The notes under the pieces were generated by a model. That model was not told the origin of the DNA and did not search any database. It saw only the letters and a program-made list of their open reading frames with translations. Shown piece after piece: positions 43,901-57,240 of a stretch of 64,000 nucleotides of DNA (positions within the stretch are counted from its first letter, which is position 1; each line of letters opens with the position of its first letter). Position numbers and translations under genes: made by a program. This DNA is from Pachydiplax longipennis (lineage: Eukaryota > Arthropoda > Insecta > Odonata > Libellulidae), in NCBI GenBank assembly GCA_036926295.1, contig JAVFKF010000014.1, positions 9,610,001-9,674,000 on the forward strand. Reading direction: 5' to 3'.

Positions 43901-46898
43901 GCTGAGAAGAAGTACCAGGCATCAATAATTTCCACTACGAGTCGCAGTATCATGAAAGAATCCAGGAGCGAGAAAACTTTTCCAACGTCGCGATCAACTT
44001 TTCTTATTCAAGGCTATACGAGTACGTATATGATTCCGTACGTGTAATCACGAGGGAAAAATGTTAGTGAAAAGTTCAACTTGAGAACACATGTACTGGA
44101 ATATTTATACCAAAATACTGATGTTACTATATTATGATCCGGTATTTCTGTACTTTAATGAGCGAATAAATCTATTGGTACATTTGTGAGGAAAGATACG
44201 TGAAACATAACACACAGCGTAAAAATAGTAACCCTCATTTCGAAGATATTTTTTCCTATTCATTTTTTTGAGGAAGAGAAGTTAAGGAAATGTTCTTATT
44301 GAATTATATTTTGTTAAAAGAGTATATTTAAATGAAGGCTTACACCAGTTTACGTGTCAATTATACCATTTATATTTTAAATGCACCATACAACCATAAT
44401 ATTGCTCCACAAACTATAGAAAATGCGCTCTACAGATTTCAGCATTAGGTTATCTGATGTGGGTACGTGTTTATATATGCAAACACATAAATTGTGTGCG
44501 AAATTTTAAATGTATTAAATGTATTTAAATAGATTAAATGCGCCAATTTTAATCATGTAGCGCCATAGGTTTGCCCCGGTATGATTAAATGCGGTAGAAT
44601 TCTTAGGACTAAATCTTCGATAGATTATGAAAAAATTTACTTATTAAATGAATATACTACTTCATCACCAGAAATTCCTCACCAAAAGACCCAGCGAAGA
44701 TATAAAGGATGCAGTAATTATAAGGGAATTAACCAGATGATACTTTTCCGTAAGAAAATTTTCCCCTTCCGTTAGTTTTCATTGTAGTATGACTAGCCTT
44801 GTTCTCGACGAGAGAACGAAAACATTTCCCTCGGGCATACATCTCGCAAAATCACCGCTGAATTTTCCAACAGCCCTATCTTTATCGTCATAGGAAGGTC
44901 GGATAGTGGACGCAGAAGTCGTTACTCCTGTCATCATCGCCCGTTTTCACAAAAGCTGCTGCGAAAAACACACTATCACGCATTCCAGAAGCCTCTGGGA
45001 AAAGAAAGCCCGATGTAAGCGATAGGAGGAAGATGTGGCGGCAAATTATCAACACCACAGACGTAAATAAAAAGGGAAGATCCCTTTCGAAATGGAGCGA
45101 TAAATCAACGGAAAGGAGTGGAAAAGGAAAATTGGCTGTCGGAATAACGCGTTTAATCCTTTACACCCACAATTTCACCCTTTCCCTTGTTTCCATAACC
45201 AACTAACAAATATTCTTACGTCTCCCCGAACGGTGTTTCGTTTATTTATCGCCATTGCGTGTATTTTTGAGCTCGAGCTAACTTTCGACACCGTCGTGGA
45301 AGAAATATCGAAGTATTATTGCTTCGCCTCAGGAGTCGGTCCCTTGGGACAAAAAAGAGACGATTGCCTACGCAGCAACGAAAGATATGTGCAGCAGAAA
45401 CAAAAGAGAATATATGGAATAAAAATCATTACATCTCCCACTCGGCATATTAATACTATACTCTCAAATACTAAGCAGCCTTCTTTGAAAGAATATCCCA
45501 GTAAAACGTAACCCCTTATTTCTAAGTCATTTAGAGATGGCTTACGTAACAATTTAGATCAGGTTGTGTGCTACATTGACCGATTCTTGAATTAATTTTC
45601 TGATAAATTTAACCAGTGAACAATCGATCCGAATCATTCTTAAAAGGCTAACTCAAGCACAGGCAATTAATATATCAATTCAAATTTCTGTTTGGAAGTT
45701 ATGAATAACGATTCAAAACATTTATTTAAAGGGAATACTCGGTCAAAGATTTTTCGTTAGCTCCTTTAGTCATGATTTTGCCAATAGGAGTTTAGACTAT
45801 CAATGAAACATATTAAATACGTTAAAGATACTTTTTTGCCATACATTTCACTTTATAGAAATACGATAAAAGCACTTATACGATAAGATGCATACTACAT
45901 ATGAAAGATAAGGTTATTTATCAAGCATCATAGAAGCGATTTTATTCTCCAAGAGATGTGAAAGCGAGAAAGGCCAAAAAAATCAAAAAATATTTCAGAA
46001 AAAGCTTTACTTAAAAACAAACATGAATTGATCCGTTTACGTTGATCGATGAGTGCGTTTTGAAGTCTTAGCCATCTTCATAAATAACATCTCTCTTAGG
46101 CGTAAACATAACTGATGTGGATATTTCGATGGGAAGCCATTATAGCATCGCGACGGATAAATATTTGAATCAGATAAATTTATTTTGCTTTCGGTCTAAG
46201 CGGAATCCGAGAATAACTCGAAAAAACTTTTCATCCCATTCATGAATCACCCCACTATTTCCCGAATCACTCAGTCTATCCGCGCATTCTGCTTCCTACA
46301 CCTCACCACATGCTCTCTGTCGTTCTATTTCCGATCTGTCAGCGCCCGAAGAGACTTTTGTGCGCCTGGGACGATTGACAGAAGAACACTCTTTGAGAGG
46401 AGTTCTGGCAGCGATCTCGAAAGCCAAGGTAGGACGAAATAAGCGGAAATGGAACAGTTAAGGGCATCTCGAGATTGAAATAGTATGTTTTGGGGGGAAT
46501 ATACACGAGTTACGGAAGACTTTGATCGAACGTTTGGGAAAGAAGATCGTCTGTTGATAAAGCTTTTCATTACGAGAGAGACCCGTTTACTTCCAACGCA
46601 TATTTACGCTTTCGGTTCTCACCAACAGCTGCTGTGAGATGAACGCCGTAAGAGTTGGAACTAAGACAAACGTGGGCGTAACCTTTACTTTTACTTTCTT
46701 GCATAATATTTTAGTGGGCTGATGCAGAGGAAAGTTTTTCACAGCAACTGAGATATGACATTTTCACAAAGGATTTTGTTTTAGGAAGATATTTATGTCA
46801 CTTAGTCAGTCCCATTACTACAAGTCTCCACGACAGTTTCTCTAACTTTAAGGTTTTGTGTCGCCCGTTGTTCCTAAAGACAGCCAAGTTCCACAGAG

Positions 46899-46926
46899 GT
46901 GCAATGGGCAAAAATGCCCATTGCAC
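46899..46926. repeat. Perfect 12-bp hairpin
   Basis: GTGCAATGGGCA - AAAA - TGCCCATTGCAC, a perfect stem with a 4-base loop. CTGCCCATGG follows directly and repeats part of the arm. Function unknown. Confidence 0.85.
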
Positions 46927-48240
46927 TGCCCATGGCTAACTGCCATAATTTAATATTTGCGAATGCATATGTTTCATACATAAGATAATGTAGTGAGATA
47001 TAGGTCATAAGGGCCTCAATGATCAAGATGAAAAAAATATAAGACGATGAATGAAATCAAATAAAAAGTAATCAGTCCGCTTGAGTCCTGCTAGAAACTT
47101 GCACCGGTCGTAAAAAACTGTTTCGATAGTCTTTGCAGAAATTAGGTCATTAACAGGCAATGAACCCCGCGTAGGAAAAATACAATAATATGCAAATTAT
47201 ATTTTAAAGCGAAAGGATTTAACGTAAGATATCAAAATATTATTTTTTGAAAAATTAAATATTAGGAACAACGTAACACAGATCTTAAATGTGGAAATTC
47301 CCCCAAATGTGGGAACGACTGTCGTCACTAAATAAATTAGAGCAAGAAACTTGTAATCTATCAAAGGTAAGAAAATACTTCCTGAGATAAATCGCAAGAT
47401 GAATATTAAAATGAATTTCAGGAATCAAAATCTTGATAGGTAACACGTGCACACCGAAAAAACACGCGTTAGTTCATAACCTTTGATAAATGCCTCAGCG
47501 TTACAGCGAATGCAATTTTGAAAATCGCGAGAGATTCCTAGAGTTCACTGCAAGAATTCCGTACATTTTTCATACTTTTTCATTTAACGTCTTCCGAAGA
47601 AACGCTTTTTCCTCTAAGAAGCCCTACCCAACATATTTCCCATCTCCGTGAAGGAATTGACTATCTGTCGCAGAGGGTGTGAGTGGCAAGGGACCAAAAG
47701 AACCATCACGTTTGACACTAGTAACGTAAATCTGGGAGACAACGATGGCGCAAACCTGACAGGAGAGAGGAAAATAATTTCCTTCTTTTTTCCTCCGAAA
47801 TCGTGGTCTGAAAGATTACCTCCGCTGGCGGGCGAATGTCCAGAGTTACCGGTGAAAGACATCTCAACACACGACTGTACATAAGAAAACAACTTGTGGA
47901 CGTCTGTTCAAGGGCGTGCGATCCTCAGGTTTCCAAAAATAGAGATGTGGAAGAATTTTACGTGTACTTGGGCACGCAATTTTGGGAAAAACTAAATGGA
48001 TACGAATCTATTAAGGAAGGGGTGTCCAACCTATGGCTAACATGCAGTGAGCAGGGTTCATACAATCCTCTTGCTTAGAGCTTGATGACTGAAGTGAAAA
48101 CAAGGAAATTTCGGTTGAATATTCCCAAAAAAAGGTGAGACATATAATAGAACAATCATTTCAACAAGACATTTTCGATGAACTATAGAAGTCTAAAAAT
48201 ACAGAAAATTTTATCTCCGGCAGTCCAGCAGAGGTAAAAG

Positions 48241-48281
48241 CTTGGAATTACCACTCTAATGGTTAGAGTGGTAATTCCAAG
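48241..48281. repeat. Perfect 19-bp inverted repeat with 3-base loop
   Basis: CTTGGAATTACCACTCTAA at 48241-48259 and its exact complement at 48263-48281 around TGG. Such a perfect arm is unlikely by chance and suggests a recent inverted duplication or a structured RNA. Confidence 0.95.
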
Positions 48282-48282
48282 T

Positions 48283-48328
48283 AGTTAATTAATGGTCGAT
48301 AGTTAATAATAGTTAATTAATGGTCGAT
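48283..48328. repeat. 18-bp direct repeats
   Basis: AGTTAATTAATGGTCGAT occurs identically at 48283-48300 and 48311-48328, immediately beside the perfect hairpin at 48241. The 10-bp spacer AGTTAATAAT is a partial third copy. Confidence 0.9.
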
Positions 48329-50003
48329 AAAAATGACTTGGAAGAACAAACAGAAGATACTTGATAAATCAGATGATACTTGTGAAAAGAATAGAAGATT
48401 GCTCAATGAAAAATTTTAGGCATGGACTTACTGAAGCAAGTAATTGCGGAGATATTACGGTATGTTTACTGATAATTTATTTAGCTTCCTTAGATTCCGT
48501 CGTAATTCATTTAATGGAAAATGCGAGGGATTCTAAGTTTTTATGTGGATTTGTAGGTATATATCCGAGAATCGTTTTACTCGGCTGCAGTGTATTTTAA
48601 GTTTCCGGTGGTAAATTTGCTGCATTTGAAATTTGGGGCTCCTTAGAGTTAAGTGTAAGGAAGGAAGAAGAAGTCCGAGATAGAAATACTTCAAAGACAT
48701 CAAGCGAAATAAGAAAAGTGATGCCTATGCAGCCATCAAATGAGTAATAGCAGTAAATAGTGGACGCTTGTAACAATAATGCGTAATCTTGCATGACAAC
48801 TTGCCTTTGTTATCTCATCCATAACATAAAGAGGTAAGGAGCAATGAAAAGCATACGAAAGCAAAAAACCCACCGCAAAACAAATTAAATTGACTGTGGG
48901 TTTAAAATCCGAAGATTTTATGATAAAGATCCACCACTAACAATACAGGCTGGAGTCTTGATGGGTGGTTAGAGAGAAATTTGTTACGGTATTTCCTCGA
49001 AGCCTTTATAGTACAATGTCTCACTGTTTGTAAGGCGGTTCTGCAGCGGAACGCATTATTTTCTACCACACAACTAACAAATTTAGGGTTCATCCCATTC
49101 TTTCTTTCCATTCCACCCGTAATATATTATTCCCACGTTTCCGGGAAGAAAAACAACTTCGGGTCAAAACTCACGGATCGCTTCTAATTTTTACAGCGAG
49201 ATTAATGAGCGATACAAGCTCCGCGTGTGTATATTCTCTGCGGACAGATAAGAACGAAAAGTGGAAAGATAGCGAAAAGAGAAACAGAATGGGAGGAGTA
49301 GATAAGAAATGAAAAAGAGGCACAAGGGATAAAACGCGAGATTGGGGAGAATTCGCCGAAAATGAAATTCATCATAAGAGTTGGACAAGCAGTGAGTAAG
49401 CTGGTTTCCTCGAGTCAAAATGATTCATACACTGGGAGCCTATTTCAATAATAAAATATTGTTTATTCTTTTTCTAACCATTCTCATTACAAAGTTTTTC
49501 TCATGTTATATCTCAATTTGAGGCCTCAGCTATGAAAAAGTTTGGCAGAATTTCATTTCTCTCATTAGATCCATAGTTGATTAAATTCTTTTGGTTAGAT
49601 TGCTCTAAAATAGGCCCAAACATTACTTTAAATAAATCCATTTGATTACAATGAGTTACAATATCAACATTTGAATATTCTCAGTTAAGGAGAAAGTAGT
49701 TGAGTAAATAAAATAAATTCCTCTCATACAGAACATTAGTTTAAATCATTTAGGCAGTTTTTCCTATAGTTTCCCGTACAATTTTTTTTAGTAATTCCGA
49801 GTTTACCGCTACACTACTTACTTAGTTCAATAGCAGTATGCTACAAGACTACTATTTACAGTTATAGTAGATATTGTGAAATCTTATACTTCATGGTTTA
49901 TATATTTAGTGGAATTTTCGGTATATTTCATTATACCATACAATTATGGTCATAGGGCTTATTAACACTCCACCTTTGGAGATAGAAGAAATGAAAATAT
50001 TAA

Positions 50004-50086
50004 CTAGGAAAACAAAAATGAGTGCTAGGAAAACAAAAATGAGTGCTAGGAAAACAAAAATGAGTATTAGGAAAACAAAAAAGAAA
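50004..50086. repeat. 21-bp minisatellite, about four units
   Basis: CTAGGAAAACAAAAATGAGTG is repeated at 50004, 50025 and 50046, then a degraded fourth copy. The 21-bp period keeps a minus-strand frame open with a 7-residue hydrophobic repeat, which is not a gene. Confidence 0.93.
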
Positions 50087-53000
50087 ACTTCACATATAAC
50101 GCTTTGATCTTTTATAGTACTCACCGACTGTAAATTTATCAGACAGCCTATTGCGCTAAGAGTATTGGACCAATCAAAACATATTCGTCGAGAAAATCAA
50201 ACTGATGACAAAGTGTGAAATCATTCATTAATTCTCTCGTTTCTTCTGAAGATTATTCCTATGAATCGAAATACGTATTAGGTAACTATATTTTTTTGAT
50301 GGCTTAGCGGAGTGAAATATTACTTTTATAATTTATTTGTTACGCGTTTATATCAACAAGATTTCATCTAGAGCATTCGGCCATCCGCAGGGAAAAATCG
50401 GAGAATCCTAATTGGTTTATGAATCGTTGCTGAAAATATGTTTTTTCCGAATCTCAACGAGAATCAAGAGGATGGCAGAGAGATATTGCCTTTGCTCCTC
50501 ATTCGGGGGTTAAGAATTTGGAGGGGATTAAACGAATTTTTCCGGCGTTTTGCTACACATGACAGAGCGGAAATAAGGACTAACCTCCCCAGAAGGGTAT
50601 ACAACACCCCACTGTAATCTCCCCATCTGTATCCAGGACGCTCTCTTCCGCCACGCGAGGGGCATTTTTGAAATGAAGGATATTTCGCGGAATTTCGGAA
50701 AATTTCGTTTAACCGAGAAAAAGAACGTATTTTTTTCTCTCGCAAGGGCTTTCTTTCGAACAAGTAACAGAGAGAAATTCCTGTGTCATCTATTCCGAGA
50801 AATTTCAGAGGGAAAGTTAAACAGCCTAATAATGCGGTAAAGGGATTGTTAATAGGATTAAATTTTGGTTTCCCCTCGAGGTAAGTCGGAACTTAATGAA
50901 GGTGGTGGTAGAGAGAGAACTGCCGTTTTTCCCTCCAGTTCTTTACCAGACTTTCCTCTCGGAAAACTTGCAGGAGCTCCGAACTTGAGTACAGAAATAC
51001 TCAATCGATATCTTCTTTCTCTCGCTCGTGTTTTATTCAAAGAAGAGAAAGCTTAAAGACTTGCGAGAGTTCTTTCGAGGGAAGGTTTGTTCGAAGCCCT
51101 CCGGCGTTCTTTTCATAAAAGAATTTTTCTGCCTAACCTTAACCTCGGAACATCTGGAAGACAATTAAGACTTTAATGGGGATTAGTTAAATATGAGAGA
51201 ATACACAATCTAGCGAGCTATTCAAGTTATACAACAAAGCTAATCATAGAAAACCAAAACAATCTTGTTTTATTCTTGATTTCACTGTAGTAACGAATAT
51301 TAGAGGTAAAGTTGAGTGAATTTAAGTGCAAGGAGGTAAACTAAGACATTGCCTTTCTGGAGTGAAAAATTTTGGAGAGCTTGAATCAATGAGGTAATGG
51401 AATTAATTTACGTTTGCGATATCCCACTCCTGTAAATAAATTCTTTATTGCACAATCTCATTTCCTGAAGTCCAAAGTTTTACGTGTATCGTGTTGTTTT
51501 TGGTAAACTCTGGGAAATCATAATAAAAATCAGTCATGCAATGAAAAAATTCACTTCGAATTCGAAACATTCGAATCTGAATATAAAACAAAATTTTCTA
51601 AATATTGTGATATACCCTTAACAAGAATAAAAAAAACCTAATCGTAAATCGTATCTAATGATGAAACTGGGAATAGAGACTTTTGCCAGTTATCCCTATA
51701 AATTGAGACTCATCATACATTTAACAGGTTGTGTTTTCATTAATTTTTGTTCATAGATGAGGAGTAACACTATGTCAAGACCTAGGTTCCCCTGTATCGT
51801 TTGAAAACATGGATATAGCGAAAACTATTCTCAAAAAATCTAGTCGTCTTTGTGAAATTACAAAAGTTTCAAGAAAAGTATGTAAAACTGAGAAACCATG
51901 CAACTTTTGAGTTTTGATTGGGGGCAAATGTTAACCGGCCACTAACCAATCACAGAAACTAGTATCCGTGGATAATGTAGTTGATACTCTTTGAAACACC
52001 TTACACTATCGCCAAATACTATATATTTACTCTTGTTTCGATTGAAACTATTTTATCAGCGAATTTATAATACTGCTTCTCTACCACCATGGATAATGTT
52101 AGATATTCCTTTACATTTACGAGCCTACTGACGATAACAATCTGAAGAAATATACTCATGAAAAAATATGAATAATCATAAGAAAGAGAAATAGTTTAAT
52201 TTCAGGGGAACTGGGGGTATCATAAAAATTATAATATTTATAATGTTGTCTCCCAGCCGACAATGTTGGACATCCCAGATCCAGATGTATTAAAATCCTT
52301 TCACTACAATTCTAAAAGTATTAGCTATAGACGATCGATATCCCACTAAGATATGCGTTAAACGTTTTCGGTGCCTGTAACAAACGAGGCGCTGATTCCA
52401 GCGAAGATAAACAATCCGTGGCGCGAAACAATCCGACAGAAGGGGAAGCGTTAAAATGACGCACCGCACGGCGAAAGTTTTGGCATCGCGCCTGAGAAGA
52501 GAGCGTTTGGCATAACAAATGCATAGCGATGGAGCAGCCAACGGAGGCGAGAGACGGCCGAGTGATTCATCCCTCTCTGAAGACGATACGGTCATGCGGA
52601 AAGCGGGGAAGATTGATAATGTTTTCGGTGACTCCGTGTAAGACTGTCATCTCGCGTGGGGTTCAGACGCGTGGACAGAGCATTTGGAATGAGGATGATG
52701 GAGAACGAGGAATAGAAATGGGAAAAATGAATTTGTAAGCTGACTAACGATGGTCGGGGTATAATTTCTATGTGTTAATAAAGCACTAGGGCACAAGTGA
52801 TGCCTAACGAGTGACCTTGCTACCACGAAGATGGGCTGAGTAAATCTTTTCGATGTTTATCAGACTTGTGTAACAGATGGTTAAAGTACGATAGCACAAA
52901 AATGGATTTTGGTCATTCTTCCTTAGTAATAATTGAGTTCGGCGTGTTTTACGATCTGAGAAGACGAAAAAATAGCATTTCAGTTGACGAAATTGATTCT

Positions 53001-54373
53001 TAACCTATTTATCATCGTTAGGGGTAACTTAAAAGTTCGCTCGAAACTCAAGAACGAAAGACCGCATAGCTTTTTAGTTTGTAATTAAATGGACACACGC
53101 AATTTTTCCGATGACTGCGTGAGCGATTCTCATAGCAACCTCTTCAGCTGTTCTTAATCATTCATGTGTGTATATTCTCCTGTTTTATTTACCCATTTTT
53201 GATTGGAGTAAAATAAAAACTAGAAATTAAAAACGATGTATTATAAAAAGAATATGGAGAAGTTAGAACGATGATATACACAAAAATGAGACAAAGAAAG
53301 AATAAAAATAAACAAAACAAAGTATTCATGCGATTCATATAATTTTTAGAAATATTAAAATAAAGCTGGGCACGGAATTAGGATGAATTCGATGGATATG
53401 AAGAAAAGTAACTTTACATCAGAACACTAATGAGAAATGAATGATAAGATTACAATTCAGACTTAAAAACGCTATAAATAGAATGGGAGAGATGGGGAGT
53501 GATTGTCAGATGGTAAAGAGGAAAGAGGATGAGAAAAGAAGAATGGTCCAGACGATGGATGGGCAGACAAATCACTTAATTCCTTCTAAATTGAGATTTT
53601 TCGAAGCTCCAATTCTCATTAAGGTTTTCCTAGAAGAGCAACGTCTTCGAGAGAATACAATAAGGGATGAAGGAAAATCCAACAAAGAAACGTAAGATTG
53701 ACACAATAAACATAAATAATTGAATGGAAAGCAAAGAAAAAGAGGCTTAGAGAGACAAAAAGACGAAAGAGGAAATAATTTGAAAAACATGGCGAACAGT
53801 CGAATGTAGGCGTTTCTTTTATGCTAAAATGATTTTAGCTTCTTCTATCACAAAATTAATATTCACTGGAATGATACCGAATCTTAATGAGGAAGTGGAA
53901 AAAATACTAATTTTGTCAATTTGACGAAGGCCCCTATTACTCGATGCTCGTGTTAGATTAAATAATTGTACAGATATTATCAAGTTGATCATTTCGCCTA
54001 TCAGTATAGGAAAAGAATGGCAATTATAATTCCCCAGTATCCTAGCATTAATTTCTCTGGCGATTATATGCGCAAACAGTAAAAACGAGAGAACATAACC
54101 AAGCTCTAACTATACTCGATAAGCATAGAGTCGAAACCAAGACCTTAGCGTTGATAGGGTAGTATGACTGAAGTCGTCAGAATGTATGGAACTTTAAATT
54201 ACGGTAAAATTTTCAAAAGATACTGACGTGGTTATTTAAACCTACTATAGGGAGATAAATAGAATCAAATCATTTCGAAAATATATATCTGGAGACGGAG
54301 CGTCCTTGCGAATCTATATGCGAAGCCGGATTGAACTGAATTTGAAATCATATCAATTTATTTCAGATAATTT

Positions 54374-54544
54374 TCGTCTAGCTCATCTCTAAAATATAAG
54401 CAGGGTCTTGAAGTGTCACGCATGAATTTAATGGCGTGATCACATTATTTTATAGGAGCCAAAAATTCGTCCAGCTCATCTCTATAATATAAGCAAAGGT
54501 CACGCATGAATTTAATGTCTTGATCATATTGTTTCACAGGAGCC
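54374..54544. repeat. Tandem duplication of about 88 bp
   Basis: Copy 1 (54374-54461) and copy 2 (54467-54544) share TCGTC.AGCTCATCTCTA.AATATAAGCA and CACGCATGAATTTAATG..TTGATCA blocks, ending AGGAGCCA. Copy 2 lacks about 10 bp (GTCTTGAAGT region). Confidence 0.9.
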
Positions 54545-56469
54545 AGTCGTAAATGTCTCATTGCTTTTATGTACGTAGAAATGCAGCAAAACTTCCAGCA
54601 TTTCCTCCTCTGCAAATACCCAAAGTAGAAGATGTGAATGTAGTTTCGCTTCATAAGAAACTGCAGCGAAACGGGAGGTAGAAGAGGGCAGTTGAGAACA
54701 ATGGAGAGGGAGAGAGAGGAAGAAGAAACAAAGTGGACAGGAATGGGCGGAGGAGACGGATGAGGAAGGATGCAGAGAGAAATTATAGGGGAAGAGGAAA
54801 TATAGCCAGAGAGGGCAAAGGCGTGGATGGTGGTATGGGTTGCGTGCGAACACTCCCAGGATGCTTTCCAGAGGGGCGGAAAGTTTGGGGGGGCGCGGAA
54901 AATGGAAAGAAGTCAAAGTGCTTGTTGGCAACATCTCCACGCATGACTGACTTACATTCAATGGCGTCTTCTTAGGCGACCCCCTCCCCGATCCTCATTC
55001 TTCTTCCCCTATTGCCGTCTCCTCCATAACATTTCTTATTCTTTCTCTCCCCATGCGGTACATGCATGCAGCACATCCCTTATTTACGGAGAGATCTTTT
55101 GTCGGTTTGCGACCGTAAAAAATGAACGTTTGGTTTTCGAAGTTTGCGATTTTTCAGATGCTTTGAAGACGGATTCCTTTTTTCATAGTAATGGTTTCCG
55201 CGATGAAACTTTTCGGAGGAGGAAAAGATGCCCGGGATGATGTTCTGTATACACGAGGAAAGATTTACTTTTTTTCGGGGAGGAATTCTCCTTAATGACG
55301 GACGGTTCGAATGAGTATTAGAAGGAAAATGTTTCCTGCGGATTAAATCTTGCTTTCTGAAAATCCGCTTGAATGAAAGGAAGCCAGTGAGAGAAATTGA
55401 GGGTCCCTAGATTATGAAAATTTTTCTGGGATCTAGAATGGATATCAAATAAGACTACATTATATTTTTCAAAGTTAATAGATTTCTCGATTCATTTTCT
55501 CGTCTATATTATTTTCCTCACTATTTATAAACTCACCATCCTTTCCTTTACTCTTTTCCAAGCCAGTTTTATTTATTGGTACATTGATTACAGTACCATA
55601 GTTTTTCTATAAAAAGAATAAAAGTTAGCATCCGCAGCAAATAGATTAGAACTTTGCCTTGAGTTGCTAAAAGTATCGTTTGAGAATTGTTGCTTTTTTA
55701 GTAAGTGGCGTAGTTTTGTCGCAAGAAGCGCTAGAAAAAAAACTGTCATTACATTTCGAGAGTGTTAACTCGTAACACTTTTTTCAGAACATCGCATCTC
55801 AGAAAATTCTAGAAAAATTCTTCTTTAGCACAAAGAAGGAAAATACATCAAGTAATATTAAAAATTTTCCAAAAAATATGTAAATAATATGCTCAATATA
55901 TATTCCATCATTTTCGACACTCCTCCAACAGAAATATGTAAGAATGTGGGGAAGACTCCGGCAAACTGCAATAAATTTATCTCCGATAACAGACGTGCCA
56001 TTTGCACCTTACATCAACGACACTCCTTAACTCTTATAAGCGGTTCTCCATACTATTTCAGTCCAAGGATTTCGGCCGCTTAACCCCTCGAACTCCTTCG
56101 CTTTGAGAAAGAAGCTTACGCACGACAAACTAATTAATTCCGAAAAAATGCACCGAGAATAAATTGAATTATCGCTTTAAAAATGAGACCCGTTTCTTCG
56201 AAGATTAAAAAGCTCTCTACAACATCCCTCTCCTTTCTTACTACTCTCTATCCCATTAACATCTGCTTCCTTCCTTCTCCCCTCTTAATCCTAAGACCAC
56301 TCCGATGGCATCTCACGCAACGTGAATCCCTTTAAGGCTTCCCTCTTTCGCTCTCTTGATTTATGCACCGTATATTTCCACCTCTGCGTCGGAATTCCTT
56401 CACTCCCTTTCCATTTAACAATCCCTAACCCTCCACAAATCCGCGCAAGTTTTCATCGGAGTTCAAGGC

Positions 56470-57240
56470 TTTAGAATTAGAGTATTGAGTTATAGGGAAA
56501 AGGAGCTTGTGGAGACTTGGGAATACGTGAGAAGCGACGAAAGAAAGGGAAATGGTGAAAGGGGGTGGAGTAATAGTGAAAGCGGAAATATGGTGGTGTA
56601 TTAGTGATAGGAAAATGAGTAATATCAAAAAATGGAAGAAGATTAAATGATAGCCATAAAGAGTGAGGAAAGTCGTAGAAAAAATCATGAAGGTTAATTA
56701 AGGTAATAATGAAAGGAGGTATCATTAGAAACATTTCTTCAGCAACATTTCTAAGAGTGATTCGACAGCTGAGGTCATTTCGTAAATTTGAGCCCCCGCC
56801 GGGAAGAGAACCCTAACTGCTCCCACCAAAGGCCAACGCGCTACTCACTTGGCTGTTCATGAGTCCTAAAGAAGGCTATAATAAAAGAAAGTATAAAAAA
56901 GGGAAGTAGTGAAAGCAATAGTGAAAGTAGAAACAAAGAGGAGTAGTAGTGATAGGTTGTTGAGTGATAGTAAAAAAATAAAACGAAAGGAAATAACGAA
57001 TAAATGAAGTAGTTTTAAGTGAAAGTTATAGAAAAACAAGAAAAAGGAAAAGAATTGATTAGGAGGAAAACTGTTAGATATGAAATAATGATAAAGCCCG
57101 AAGTTTTAGCAAGAGTTGATACGAAATGGATTCTCTCATCGATAATAAAAAGAATAATAAGTAACAAGGAATAGTAGGAAAAAGGAGAAACACATAAGGA
57201 AATGAAAAAACGTAAGACATTATGCGTGACAGAAAAATGA
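56470..57240. repeat. Purine-rich, strand-asymmetric tract
   Basis: The plus strand is strongly A/G-biased with recurring phrases such as AGTGAAAG, TAGTGATAGG and GGAAAAG, before and after an inserted SINE (56752-56872). It resembles a degenerate simple-sequence array. On the unc-5 sense strand it would be pyrimidine-rich. Confidence 0.6.
56752..56872 (-). mobile_element. tRNA-derived SINE inserted in a purine-rich tract
   Basis: Minus strand: A box region GCCAAGTGAGTAG (plus 56841-56853), B box GGTTCTCTTCC (plus 56802-56812, degenerate), then GGCGGGGGCTCAAATTTACG and the tail AAATGACCTCAGCTGTCGAATC. It shares body and tail with the copies at 40346-40462 and 26424-26540. Confidence 0.78.

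Noticed and set aside
49906..50124. Minus-strand frame with F-V-F-L-A-L-I repeats
   Set aside because: It is an artefact of the 21-bp minisatellite, whose period preserves the frame.
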